Source: Oceanospirillum linum
GTDB lineage: Bacteria > Pseudomonadota > Gammaproteobacteria > Pseudomonadales > Halomonadaceae
Assembly: GCF_001995095.2 (NCBI RefSeq)
Contig: NZ_MTSD02000011.1
Coordinates: forward strand, 1-33,207
Direction: 5' to 3'
Length of the DNA stretch: 33,207 nucleotides
This document shows, piece after piece, positions 8,600 to 16,742 of this stretch. A program made the translations under genes and the position numbers. Positions within the stretch are counted from its first letter, which is position 1, and the number at the start of each line of letters is the position of its first letter. The notes below the pieces were generated by a model. The model saw nothing but the letters and a program-made list of their open reading frames with translations, was not told the origin of the DNA and did not search any database.

Positions 8600-9928
8600 T
8601 CAGAAAGATTCTTCAAAGCTCAGTTGTAACCCCAAACGACGGGGTATGCTATTGCCATCAACTTCAGCCGTATCCAAACCGTAGGTCAGATCAAAATTAG
8701 CAACGCCGCGGAATAGCCCCATGCCAAAGTTAACGGCAGATAGCTCTTCACCGCTAAGGTTTTTCTCATAGCCCAGGCGCAGTGTCGGTACAACAGCACT
8801 GGATGGAAAGTAAACACCGGAGACATGCAGCATCTGCACCTCATCGCCCACCAGATCATCAACTTTATTCAGATCCGCACTGGCGGCCAGCATCAATGCG
8901 CGCTCTTTCAGAAAAACAGCACCATCCACTGTACCTTGGGTTTCCAGGGTTACGCCACCATCCAGGGAGATCTCACTGCTGAACGCCTGAGCATCAGCAC
9001 TGTCCTGCAGGGAACCATATTTCAGCTCCGGGCTATTGATGTTTTTCACCGCAAAGCCCAACTGATAGTTTTCAGCCAACCAAACAGCCCCCAGATCAAC
9101 ACCCAGAGCAGAACTGTCTTTGGCATTATCATCTAATCCATCGGAGATCAGATCGCCCACGTCTTCATCATCATCACGATCAACGGCAGCCACTTCCTGA
9201 CTCAGGGATGCAGAGTACAGATTTGCTTTTGCCCCCAGGACTAACTGACCGGCCAGCCCTCCAATGGAGTTCAGACCGGATACAGGCTGGCTATAACCCA
9301 GCCCAAGCTGAAACAGAGCACCGCCCCGCACAAAAACAGCGGAATCTGTCTTCAGGTCATAGTCACTCAGATCTCCGGTTCCCACCTTCTGCAGCGGTGC
9401 ATCAAGAAAGCTCACCGCCGATATCGCAGACACAGACGCATCCACACTGATCACCCCAGGCAGATCACCCACCTGAAAAACAGCGGGTAATCCGGGTACC
9501 GCGACAGAAAAAGCGGTTTTAATACGCCCACTGTCACCAAACTCCTTCAGCACAGAACTGAAGTCATCCAGAATCACATCCGCCGCCGCATCCGCCTCAG
9601 CAATGGAGGTGTACCGCCCGGCCATCAGATCATCATCAAAATCATCAAGGGCATCCATAAAGCGATCAACTTCATCCTCAAAGTTGTCTGCTTCACCAAA
9701 CTCAACACTGCCGCCGATCTGTGACAGATAGCCCAGACGCACCGACTCCTCTTCTGTATCCAGCACCAGATATCCCGCCGCCGGATTATAAAGAACGCTA
9801 TTCACCGTTGTCGGAGAGGCGACCTGCCCCAGAGTCGTTGCCGCCCCATAATTTCCCACAATAGCCGCAGAAAAGGCCGGGGCAGACAAAGCCAGAGTCA
9901 CCGCAGCCGTTAAGATATTTTTTTTCAT
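8600..9928 (-). CDS. TraF-family (TraF_2) outer-membrane beta-barrel protein
   Basis: 442-aa protein with a clear signal peptide (MKKNILTAAVTLALSAPAFSA). Its N-terminal region has NSVLYNPAAGYLV, as in FadL-like and conjugal-transfer-TraF-like barrels (Pfam TraF_2). Alternating hydrophobic strands run through residues 200-442, ending in LSFEESF with the C-terminal Phe typical of Bam-inserted outer-membrane proteins. A strongly acidic stretch (DRFMDALDDFDDDL and others) lies near residues 85-105. These chromosomal 'TraF' proteins are not evidence of conjugation, and their function is poorly known. The start is set by an AAGGGA site 7 nt before the ATG. It is a single-gene unit with its own terminator. 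Possible roles are uptake of a hydrophobic compound or envelope structure. Confidence 0.8.
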   Translation of the reverse strand: MKKNILTAAVTLALSAPAFSAAIVGNYGAATTLGQVASPTTVNSVLYNPAAGYLVLDTEEESVRLGYLSQIGGSVEFGEADNFEDEVDRFMDALDDFDDDLMAGRYTSIAEADAAADVILDDFSSVLKEFGDSGRIKTAFSVAVPGLPAVFQVGDLPGVISVDASVSAISAVSFLDAPLQKVGTGDLSDYDLKTDSAVFVRGGALFQLGLGYSQPVSGLNSIGGLAGQLVLGAKANLYSASLSQEVAAVDRDDDEDVGDLISDGLDDNAKDSSALGVDLGAVWLAENYQLGFAVKNINSPELKYGSLQDSADAQAFSSEISLDGGVTLETQGTVDGAVFLKERALMLAASADLNKVDDLVGDEVQMLHVSGVYFPSSAVVPTLRLGYEKNLSGEELSAVNFGMGLFRGVANFDLTYGLDTAEVDGNSIPRRLGLQLSFEESF

Positions 9929-9971
9929 GGTATGTCCCTTGAGTTGAACATGGTGTGTCCTTTGGGTTGAA
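9925..9971 (-). repeat. 23-bp tandem duplication of the ribosome site and start region, with 8-codon leader ORF
   Basis: Two adjacent 23-bp copies (9926-9948 and 9949-9971, about 4 mismatches) each contain a purine-rich ribosome site followed by CC-ATG. The upstream ATG at 9951 opens an 8-residue frame (MFNSRDIP) whose TGA overlaps the ATG of the outer-membrane gene. Translation of the main gene could therefore be coupled to a leader peptide. Confidence 0.7.
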
Positions 9972-10110
9972 TTAGCCTGTGGGCGTGAGCCATAGGGCGT
10001 TTCATCTGAAATAGTACAGATTAAGCACCCCGTGATAAACGGAACCAACGTATAAAAAACACCTTTTCGAGCAATACACTGCCCTCAGACTCAAGGTACA
10101 TAGAGATCCA

Positions 10111-11691
10111 TTAAAGAACGTGTTTAAGCAGTTGATTCGCCTCTGCAATCAGGCTATTCAGATGCTGTTCACCTTTAAAACTTTCAGCATACACCTTACA
10201 AAGTGGCTCAGTGCCGCTTGGCCGGGCTGCAAACCAGCCATTCTCAGTGACAACTTTAATGCCACCGATCGCCGCCTGATTACCGGGGGCGTTGACCAGC
10301 ACACTCTGAATCACCTCACCGGCAAGCTCTGAGGACTGAATACTGTGTGCATCAAGATGTTTAAAGCCCGCTTTCTGTTCCGGCGTTAAGGGCGTATCAA
10401 CCCGGCGGTACACCGGATGACCATGGCGCTCAGTCAGGTGCTGGTAATACTCAGAAGGGGATTTTCCGGTCACCGCCATGATCTCTGCCGCCAGCAGACA
10501 CAAAGCGATCCCATCTTTATCTGTTGACCAGGGTTCACCACTTCGGGTCAAAAGGGTTGCCCCAGCGCTCTCCTCACCACCAAAAGCCAGCCAGCCCTGC
10601 TGTAACCCCTCCACAAACCATTTCAAGCCCACCGGCGTTTCATACAACACCCGGTTATGGCTTGCCACCACACGGTCAATCATTGAAGAGGAAACCAGTG
10701 TCTTACCAATTTTCAGAGACCGGGACCACTGAGGACGATGGGTCAGCAGATAATCGATACAGACCGCCAAAAAATGATTCGGGCTCATCAGCCCCTGCTG
10801 GTCAACAATACCGTGGCGATCCGCATCCGGGTCATTACCAAAGGCCAGGTCAAAGCGCTCTTTAATAGCCAGCAGTTTTTCCATGGCAAAGGGGCTGGAG
10901 CAATCCATACGGATCTTGCCATCATGATCCGGTGGCATAAACGCAAAACTGCCATCAAGCGTATCGTTGACCACCTCCACAGGAATCCCGGTTTTTTCCG
11001 TCAACGCCTGCCAGACAGGCAAACCTGCACCACCTAAAGGATCAACCCCCAGTTTAAGGCCCGCCTCCCTGATCGCCGCCAGATCAACAACCTGTTCAAG
11101 GTCTGCCAGATATTGGCCGGTGTAATCAAAAGGCTCCGCCGACGCAATCCCAGCCTCCAGAGGGATACGCTTCACCCCCTCAAGCCCCGCAGCCAGATAA
11201 CCATTGGCCCGATCCTGAATCCAGCCCGTGGCATCCGTATCCGCCGGGCCACCGTGGGCCGGGTTATATTTAATGCCACCATCTTCCGGTGGATTATGGG
11301 ATGGTGTAATCACCAGCCCATCACTTAACTGATCCGGGAATTTCCGGTTGTGTACAAGAATGGAATGACTGATAACCGGCGTTGCCGTAATCGCTGATTC
11401 ACCGGCATCAATACGCACATCAATACCGTTTGCCACTAACACACGTAATGCCGAATTCCACGCCTCTTCCGACAGCGCGTGGGTATCACGCCCCAGATGC
11501 AAAGGCCCGGTGTAGCCCTGCAACTGCCGGTAATCCGCAACAGCCTGAGCAATCGCCAGTACATGGTGCTCATTAAATGAGGTTTTCAGGGACGAACCCC
11601 GATGCCCTGACGTACCAAAACAAACCTGTTGTAAAGGATTACCCGCATCCGGTATCCGCGCAAAATAATCCTGTAATAACGCCGTTAACAT
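10111..11691 (-). CDS. pgm: Phosphoglucomutase Pgm
   Basis: Interconverts glucose-6-P and glucose-1-P, feeding GalU. The 526-aa protein matches the E. coli Pgm type of the alpha-D-phosphohexomutase superfamily along its length (E. coli 546 aa, the difference being a shorter N-terminus). It has FGTSGHRGSS near residue 26, the phosphoserine loop VITPSHNPPEDGG, the Mg-binding loop GNDPDADRHG, the sugar-binding loop GGEESAGA and the phosphate-binding C-terminal loop RPSGTEPLCKVY. It sits 39 nt downstream of the degenerate dehydrogenase gene and completes a precursor-supply set with galU, pgi and galE. Confidence 0.96.
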   Translation of the reverse strand: MLTALLQDYFARIPDAGNPLQQVCFGTSGHRGSSLKTSFNEHHVLAIAQAVADYRQLQGYTGPLHLGRDTHALSEEAWNSALRVLVANGIDVRIDAGESAITATPVISHSILVHNRKFPDQLSDGLVITPSHNPPEDGGIKYNPAHGGPADTDATGWIQDRANGYLAAGLEGVKRIPLEAGIASAEPFDYTGQYLADLEQVVDLAAIREAGLKLGVDPLGGAGLPVWQALTEKTGIPVEVVNDTLDGSFAFMPPDHDGKIRMDCSSPFAMEKLLAIKERFDLAFGNDPDADRHGIVDQQGLMSPNHFLAVCIDYLLTHRPQWSRSLKIGKTLVSSSMIDRVVASHNRVLYETPVGLKWFVEGLQQGWLAFGGEESAGATLLTRSGEPWSTDKDGIALCLLAAEIMAVTGKSPSEYYQHLTERHGHPVYRRVDTPLTPEQKAGFKHLDAHSIQSSELAGEVIQSVLVNAPGNQAAIGGIKVVTENGWFAARPSGTEPLCKVYAESFKGEQHLNSLIAEANQLLKHVL

Positions 11692-11730
11692 ATCAGAACC
11701 CTAAAATATAACGTATCTCGCAGCCCGCCA

Positions 11731-13065
11731 TTACAGCGCCTGCCCCCGACCAATCGCGGAATAAACCAGCCCGGCCTGTGCCGCCAACCGGGGTGAATAA
11801 ATATTACGGCCATCCAGCAACAAAGGCGTATTCATCATGGATGCAATTCGGGCAAGATCCTGATTCCAGAACAGTTTCCACTCCGTAATCAGCATAATGG
11901 CATCCGCTTTTTCAGCGGCCTGCTCCGGGCTGTCACAATAAATCACCTGATCAGCCCTGCAGGTCTGGCCTGCCTGTTCCGCCTGACGCTCAAGCCAGAC
12001 CTTCAGCGAACCCATCGCCATAGGATCATAAACCCTGACGGTTACCCCATGACTCAGCAAAGCCTGTAACAGCACCAAAGAAGGGCTACCGGCAATACTG
12101 CTGGTGTTCGGTTTAAAGGCACAGCCCCAAAACGCCACCGACCGCCCCTTAATATCGGCATTGAAATAACGCCAGAACTTCTGAAACAGAAGGTCTTTCT
12201 GCTGCTCATTAATCTGCTGGACACTACTCAGCAACCCCTGATCAATCCCCTGGCTATGCTCCGTCGCCTGCAGCTCCTGCCCGAGAAAATTCAGAGTATC
12301 GTTAAACGCTTCACCACCGAAACCACAGCCCGGATAAAGATACTGATGACCAATGCGGGGGTCAGCCCCTAACCCCAGACGGACAGACTCAATATCCACA
12401 CCCTGACGGGCCGCCAGATCCGCCAACTCATTCATAAAGCTGATCCGGGTGGCCAACATGCCATTGATACCAATTTTGGTCAGCTCTGCCTCCTTGGACG
12501 TCATCACCATCGCCGCATCTTTACTGCGATTAAACGGCGACATCAGTTCACGTATCAGAGCGACACCGGCAGCATCTTCACTGGCACCAATCAACAGGCG
12601 ACCGGAGCGGGTAAAGCTCTCCAGAGCGCGCCCTGCTTCAATAAAAGAGGGCCAGTACAAGCACTCCACCCGCTTATCACCAATGGCCTCAATCAGTAAG
12701 TCCTGCAATCTATCTGTCGTGCCCACCGCCACAGGTTGAACCAAAGCATAAACAGAGCGACTTCCTGCAGATAAACCCTGAGCAAAATCCTGCAACACAG
12801 GAAAGCGTTGTTCCGAGGTCAGATTTGTCCGCGCATCAATCAGCAGATGATAGACCCGATCAAACACATTATCCGGCCCCGGAATCAGTAATAGCCGCTC
12901 CTGCCGGTACTGCTCCTGCAGTAAGCGCAGCAGATCCAGCTCGGCAATCTCACCGGACTCATCCGGCAACCGGTCTGCCGACATCACCACCTGACAACCT
13001 GTGGAAGAGAGCGCGCCAGCCATGGTCCAGGCTGCCAGGCTGTCACCTAAAATTCGTATGTTCAT
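11731..13065 (-). CDS. Degenerate UDP-glucose/GDP-mannose dehydrogenase paralogue (likely pseudoenzyme)
   Basis: 444-aa protein of the UDP-Glc/GDP-Man dehydrogenase fold whose catalytic and cofactor sites have decayed. The N-terminal Rossmann loop, normally GxGYVG, reads ILGDSLAAW. The motif SPEF reads WPSF, so the catalytic Glu becomes Ser140. The active-site GGSCFPKD-type motif reads GFGGEAFNDT, so the nucleophilic Cys becomes Ala253 and the PKD Lys is lost. In contrast, the substrate-side Lys197/Asn201 pair, GADPRIGHQYLYPGCGFGG, the C-terminal UDP-sugar domain (CAFKPNTSSIAGSPSL), TEWKLFW and DGRNIYSP are kept. The frame is long and open, so it is under selection rather than a decaying gene. 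It could bind a UDP-sugar as a regulator or scaffold. Oxidation activity is unlikely. Confidence 0.85.
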   Translation of the reverse strand: MNIRILGDSLAAWTMAGALSSTGCQVVMSADRLPDESGEIAELDLLRLLQEQYRQERLLLIPGPDNVFDRVYHLLIDARTNLTSEQRFPVLQDFAQGLSAGSRSVYALVQPVAVGTTDRLQDLLIEAIGDKRVECLYWPSFIEAGRALESFTRSGRLLIGASEDAAGVALIRELMSPFNRSKDAAMVMTSKEAELTKIGINGMLATRISFMNELADLAARQGVDIESVRLGLGADPRIGHQYLYPGCGFGGEAFNDTLNFLGQELQATEHSQGIDQGLLSSVQQINEQQKDLLFQKFWRYFNADIKGRSVAFWGCAFKPNTSSIAGSPSLVLLQALLSHGVTVRVYDPMAMGSLKVWLERQAEQAGQTCRADQVIYCDSPEQAAEKADAIMLITEWKLFWNQDLARIASMMNTPLLLDGRNIYSPRLAAQAGLVYSAIGRGQAL

Positions 13066-13146
13066 TCACTACCCTGCAACTGCTGTATTAAGCTTTAAAC
13101 CAACGGGGAATACGCACACGTATTATTTATCAGAGGCGCACCTGAG

Positions 13147-13902
13147 TCAGGTCGAGTGGTTTACCCTGTCCTTTTCATCCGGTAACTGCATATAGTCACC
13201 GTACTTATGGGTTAAATATTCTTCTACCTTGTTAGGAACAGGAATATCCATTCCCTCAAAACGGATCTGTCTTAACGGGAATAGCTGATCTTCCGTCAGA
13301 ACATCATTTAACATCGCATAGCCCCAGGTTCCCGTACCACGACCAGACAGCGCTCGGGATGCGCGATCAAGTTCAGCAAACAGGGTATCCGACGATTTAA
13401 ACCGATTCATAAGCTTATATAAGGAAAATTTTATAGTATCAAAATAGCTACCGTGCTTTTTGAAAACAGATTTCTTAAAGTTTCTTCTTATTTTATTCAG
13501 ACTTTTTTTCTTTGATTTCCAATCTTCAAGTTCATCCCAGGGGAAAACATCAACAAAAATATAGCGACCAATATCATATTTTAATAAATCAAGGTCAAAA
13601 AAAGGCACATCTTTATTTAAAACCTTACTAAAATAGATAGGATAGTTTTTCTCATTAGCATGATTCATGATTGAAAAGCTATCAGGCAGCCTATGCTCCA
13701 ACTGCAGAAATTTCTCATAATCCTCACGCAACATCGCAATATCAATATCATCATCCCAGGGAATAAAACCTGAATGCCTGACTGCGCCAAGGGCCGTACC
13801 ACCCACAGCAAAATAAGAGATGCCTTCTTCCTTAAAGATTCTGTCCAACTCTTTCAGCATCGATAATTGATGCAGTTGTATCTCACGAATATTACTCAAC
13901 AT
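13147..13902 (-). CDS. LicD-family phosphotransferase
   Basis: 251-aa member of the LicD/fukutin-type nucleotidyltransferase-fold family, which transfers phosphocholine or phospho-polyols from CDP-linked donors to glycans. The signature is near-textbook: YFAVGGTALGAVRHSGFIPWDDDIDIAMLREDYEKF, with the GG pair at 34-35 and metal-binding Asp residues at 50, 51, 52 and 54. No signal peptide is seen. The coding region is visibly AT-richer and more Lys-rich than its neighbours, suggesting separate acquisition. It overlaps the ligase gene by 11 nt. Because tagD lies just upstream in the same unit, CDP-glycerol is the most economical donor. CDP-choline is less likely, since no licA/licC genes are visible in this window. 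Confidence 0.88.
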   Translation of the reverse strand: MLSNIREIQLHQLSMLKELDRIFKEEGISYFAVGGTALGAVRHSGFIPWDDDIDIAMLREDYEKFLQLEHRLPDSFSIMNHANEKNYPIYFSKVLNKDVPFFDLDLLKYDIGRYIFVDVFPWDELEDWKSKKKSLNKIRRNFKKSVFKKHGSYFDTIKFSLYKLMNRFKSSDTLFAELDRASRALSGRGTGTWGYAMLNDVLTEDQLFPLRQIRFEGMDIPVPNKVEEYLTHKYGDYMQLPDEKDRVNHST

Positions 13903-15196
13903 CAGCCATCATCCAATTCTGAAAATATTGATACTTAAAAACAAAACCTAAATAACCTGAAAGAATAACATTCCACAAGAGCAATGATTCGTCAAAATAT
14001 AAAACAGACATAAACAAACCATTAATAAGATAGAACAGCATGAAAAATATATAAAAAACCAGAAAATCCAGAGACATCTGCCCCGCCTTAAATAGCCGGA
14101 AAACCCTCCGGGTCAACCAGAAGAGCAAAGACAGAAACAGCAAAACGCCGGGCAGACCATAAGCCAAAAACAGCTCAAGGAGATCATTGTGTACCGTGAC
14201 AAAATGCCTGTCGCCAAAGAAGTTTCCGGCTTTTTCGTGTAGATAATGGTTACCACCTTCTCCCCAGCCTGACCAAAAGCGGTCCAGCCCCATATGCCAG
14301 GCATCCACCCAAAAATGAATCCTTAAGCCAAAGCTGTTTCTCGGTATACCGGTCAGATCCCCATTGATCAAAGACTGAATAACACCGGATTCATCCAGAA
14401 CTTTCCGGGCAATGGAATCAAAGTAACCCAGCCTGAAAAGCACAACCGACAGAATAACCAGAAGAGAAGCAGACAGGGTAAAAAGCCAAAAAAGCCGGAC
14501 AAAAGACCCGCCACGGCGACAAGCAAAAAAAAGCAACGCAAAAAGGCTCAGAGCAACCAGAACAGCCAGTGCCAGATAGATCGCCCGGGTTTGGGAAGCC
14601 CAGACAGCAAACAAAAGCACCATCACAAGAAAGCCCCAAAGCAAAAACCGCCAACTTAACAGCCTGGAACCTATCATTCGCTGGGAAAAAACAAGCAGCC
14701 CAATCAGGGCAACTCCATAGATCATGCCCATCGTAATGGGGTGCCGACCAAAGCCTGTACGCTGCCCCATAAGGGCATCACTAACATCTTCCAACCCGTT
14801 TCCGGCCAGCCAGGGCATCAGAAGCGCAGATAACCCAAGCGCCCCCCACAGTAAAAAGGTTTTGGGCACACTGCCTGCAAGAACAAGTGCTATAGGAATA
14901 AAAAGAAATTTATTTGCCAGGCTCTCCACTCTGGGAGAGCTATCAGCTACCTCTGGTTGCTGAATCAGCATAAAAACCCAACTGCTTATGGCGATCAGAA
15001 TGGCAAATGCCAGAAAATAAAATGGAGGTTTTTTTATAGAGAAGTGTCGGTCTTTTAAGACCAGAAACATCAGAAAAAGAACAGAGATACCGAAAACCAA
15101 CTCGGCAACAGCTTCAAAAGCAAGAGCAAAAAAAGCATAAAACACAGCAGCTAACAGCAATAGATCTGTAGGCTTAAACCTATAATAAAAGTCCAT
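13892..15196 (-). CDS. O-antigen ligase / polymerase family membrane protein (WaaL-like)
   Basis: 434-aa polytopic protein with about ten to twelve membrane segments and a large periplasmic loop between about residues 265 and 340. The loop carries LRIHFWVDAWHMGLDRFWSGWGEGGNHYLHEK and the conserved FVTVHNDLLELFLAYGLPG, as in the O-antigen ligase family (Pfam Wzy_C). Such proteins join lipid-linked glycans to lipid A-core in the periplasm. Ligase and polymerase members share the fold, so a Wzy role is possible. It starts 15 nt after tagD and overlaps licD, so the three are translationally linked and probably act on the same glycan. Confidence 0.85.
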   Translation of the reverse strand: MDFYYRFKPTDLLLLAAVFYAFFALAFEAVAELVFGISVLFLMFLVLKDRHFSIKKPPFYFLAFAILIAISSWVFMLIQQPEVADSSPRVESLANKFLFIPIALVLAGSVPKTFLLWGALGLSALLMPWLAGNGLEDVSDALMGQRTGFGRHPITMGMIYGVALIGLLVFSQRMIGSRLLSWRFLLWGFLVMVLLFAVWASQTRAIYLALAVLVALSLFALLFFACRRGGSFVRLFWLFTLSASLLVILSVVLFRLGYFDSIARKVLDESGVIQSLINGDLTGIPRNSFGLRIHFWVDAWHMGLDRFWSGWGEGGNHYLHEKAGNFFGDRHFVTVHNDLLELFLAYGLPGVLLFLSLLFWLTRRVFRLFKAGQMSLDFLVFYIFFMLFYLINGLFMSVLYFDESLLLWNVILSGYLGFVFKYQYFQNWMMADVE

Positions 15197-15211
15197 GAAT
15201 TATCCTGGGTC

Positions 15212-15604
15212 TTAATGATTCTTCAGGTTAACTTTTATATCTGTGGTAGACACTTCAGGTGTTCTTTCCAGATAAACCACATCACATTGACTCTTAAGAA
15301 AATCAAATTTTCCTTTCCAGTCATCGCCTATAACAAACGCATCTATTTTATAGAGTGAAATATCTGTATTTTTCTGCTCCCAGCTTTCCTCAGGAATCAC
15401 TAGGTCAACATAGCGTATCGCTTCCAACAAAATTTTTCTTTTCTCGTAGTCAAAATAGCACGTCTTCTTTTTTGACAACGCATTGAACTCATCGGTACTC
15501 AGAGCAACGATAAGATAGTCCCCTTCCTGACGGGCTCTGCGCAAAAGATTAATATGTCCATAGTGCAAAAGATCAAAAGTTCCGTACGTTATCACACGCC
15601 GCAT
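15212..15604 (-). CDS. tagD: Glycerol-3-phosphate cytidylyltransferase (TagD)
   Basis: 130-aa cytidylyltransferase making CDP-glycerol from CTP and sn-glycerol-3-P. It closely follows the Bacillus TagD pattern (129 aa): RVITYGTFDLLHYGHINLL with the HxGH motif at 14-17, ALSTDEFN, KRKILLEAIRYVDLVIPE, GDDWKGKFDFLKSQCDVVYL, and the C-terminal RTPEVSTTDIK equivalent of RTxGISTTxIK. The start is the ATG giving MRRVITY, which has a GGGAG site 5 nt upstream; longer frames lack one. In Gram-positives this feeds wall teichoic acid. In a Gram-negative LPS-type locus it suggests a glycerol-phosphate substituent. It is the first gene of a tagD-ligase-licD set. Confidence 0.93.
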   Translation of the reverse strand: MRRVITYGTFDLLHYGHINLLRRARQEGDYLIVALSTDEFNALSKKKTCYFDYEKRKILLEAIRYVDLVIPEESWEQKNTDISLYKIDAFVIGDDWKGKFDFLKSQCDVVYLERTPEVSTTDIKVNLKNH

Positions 15605-15638
15605 GCTGACTCCCAAACGTCCCATAATCGGGCTAAAA

Positions 15639-15671
15639 ATTATAATATCGGTACGCTTTGCACCTTTGTAA
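15639..15671 (-). promoter_or_regulatory. Candidate sigma70 promoter upstream of tagD
   Basis: On the minus strand, TTACAA (15666-15671) is followed after 18 nt by TATTAT (15642-15647), with an overlapping TATAAT. This lies about 35 nt upstream of the tagD ATG, in the short AT-rich gap after galE. If real, it starts the tagD-ligase-licD unit independently of galE. Confidence 0.45.
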
Positions 15672-15689
15672 CGACGGCTATACTAACGA

Positions 15690-16706
15690 CTACGCATACC
15701 CATTGGGGTTTTGCGACTGCCAACGCCAGGTATCTTCCATCATCTGATTCAAACCTAACGTGGCCTTCCAACCCAGAACGTTTTCTGCCTTAGAGGCATC
15801 GGCCCAGAACTCAGGCAGATCACCGGGTCTGCGTGGTGCTATCCGGTAAGGCAAAGAACCTGCAATCGCCCCTTCAAACGCCCGCAGCATATCCAAAACA
15901 GAATACGCCTGCCCTGTACCTAAATTAAAAACATCAACGCCTGGCTGCTGCAGCCAGTCAAGCGCTTTGAGATGGCCATCCGCCAAATCCACCACATGCA
16001 GATAATCACGGCGACAGGTTCCATCCGGTGTCGGATAGTCATTACCAAAAACAGACAGATACTCACGCTTACCGGCAGCGACCTGAGCCATATAAGGCAT
16101 AAGATTGTTCGGAATACCCTTAGGGTCTTCGCCGATTAAGCCGCTGGAATGCGCACCCACCGGATTAAAATAGCGCAGCACAGCAATTCCCCACTCAGGG
16201 TCTGAGCGGTAAAGATCTTCTAAAATCTGCTCTACCATCGCTTTACTGGTGCCATAGGGTTGCGTTGTCTTTCCGCGCCCCAGGGCTTCATGATATGGCA
16301 CCGGCGCCTCTTCACCGTAAACCGTGGCCGATGAGCTGAAAACAAGGCGCTTGACATTCACCTCCTGCATCGCTCTGCACAAACTCAGGGTACCGGAGAC
16401 ATTCGTGTCATAGTAATCCAGAGGCTTAACAACACTCTCACCAACCGCCTTCAGGCCCGCAAAATGGATCACACCCGTAATACAATGTTCCGTCAATAAC
16501 CGGCAAACCAGAGGCGTATCGCCTATATCACCCTTAACAAACTTAAGGGTGCGCCCGCTCAGGGCAGACACCCGCTCCAGCGCCGTCTCGGAGCCATTGC
16601 AAAGATTATCCAGTACCACAACATCAAAGCCAGCCTGCAACAACGCCAGGCAGGTATGAGAACCTATATAGCCCGCACCGCCGGTCACCAGTATTTTTTC
16701 ACTCAT
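15690..16706 (-). CDS. galE: UDP-glucose 4-epimerase GalE
   Basis: 338-aa short-chain dehydrogenase/reductase that interconverts UDP-glucose and UDP-galactose with bound NAD. The N-terminal TGGAGYIGSHTCLALLQAG is the NAD-binding loop. FSSSATVYGE supplies the catalytic Ser and YGTSKAMVEQ the Y-x3-K pair. RYFNPVGAHSSGLIGEDPKGIPNNLMPY is the GalE-specific substrate region. Length equals E. coli GalE (338). It follows pgi by 36 nt and precedes tagD. It supplies UDP-galactose for the local glycosyltransferases. Confidence 0.97.
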   Translation of the reverse strand: MSEKILVTGGAGYIGSHTCLALLQAGFDVVVLDNLCNGSETALERVSALSGRTLKFVKGDIGDTPLVCRLLTEHCITGVIHFAGLKAVGESVVKPLDYYDTNVSGTLSLCRAMQEVNVKRLVFSSSATVYGEEAPVPYHEALGRGKTTQPYGTSKAMVEQILEDLYRSDPEWGIAVLRYFNPVGAHSSGLIGEDPKGIPNNLMPYMAQVAAGKREYLSVFGNDYPTPDGTCRRDYLHVVDLADGHLKALDWLQQPGVDVFNLGTGQAYSVLDMLRAFEGAIAGSLPYRIAPRRPGDLPEFWADASKAENVLGWKATLGLNQMMEDTWRWQSQNPNGYA

Positions 16707-16742
16707 GATTCTTTATTCCATTTCGGGAACGTCATGTCAGGC

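Noticed and set aside
8600-9928. Conjugation (F-type transfer) locus suggested by the TraF-like protein
   Set aside because: No other transfer gene is present. Chromosomal TraF_2 proteins are common stand-alone outer-membrane proteins.
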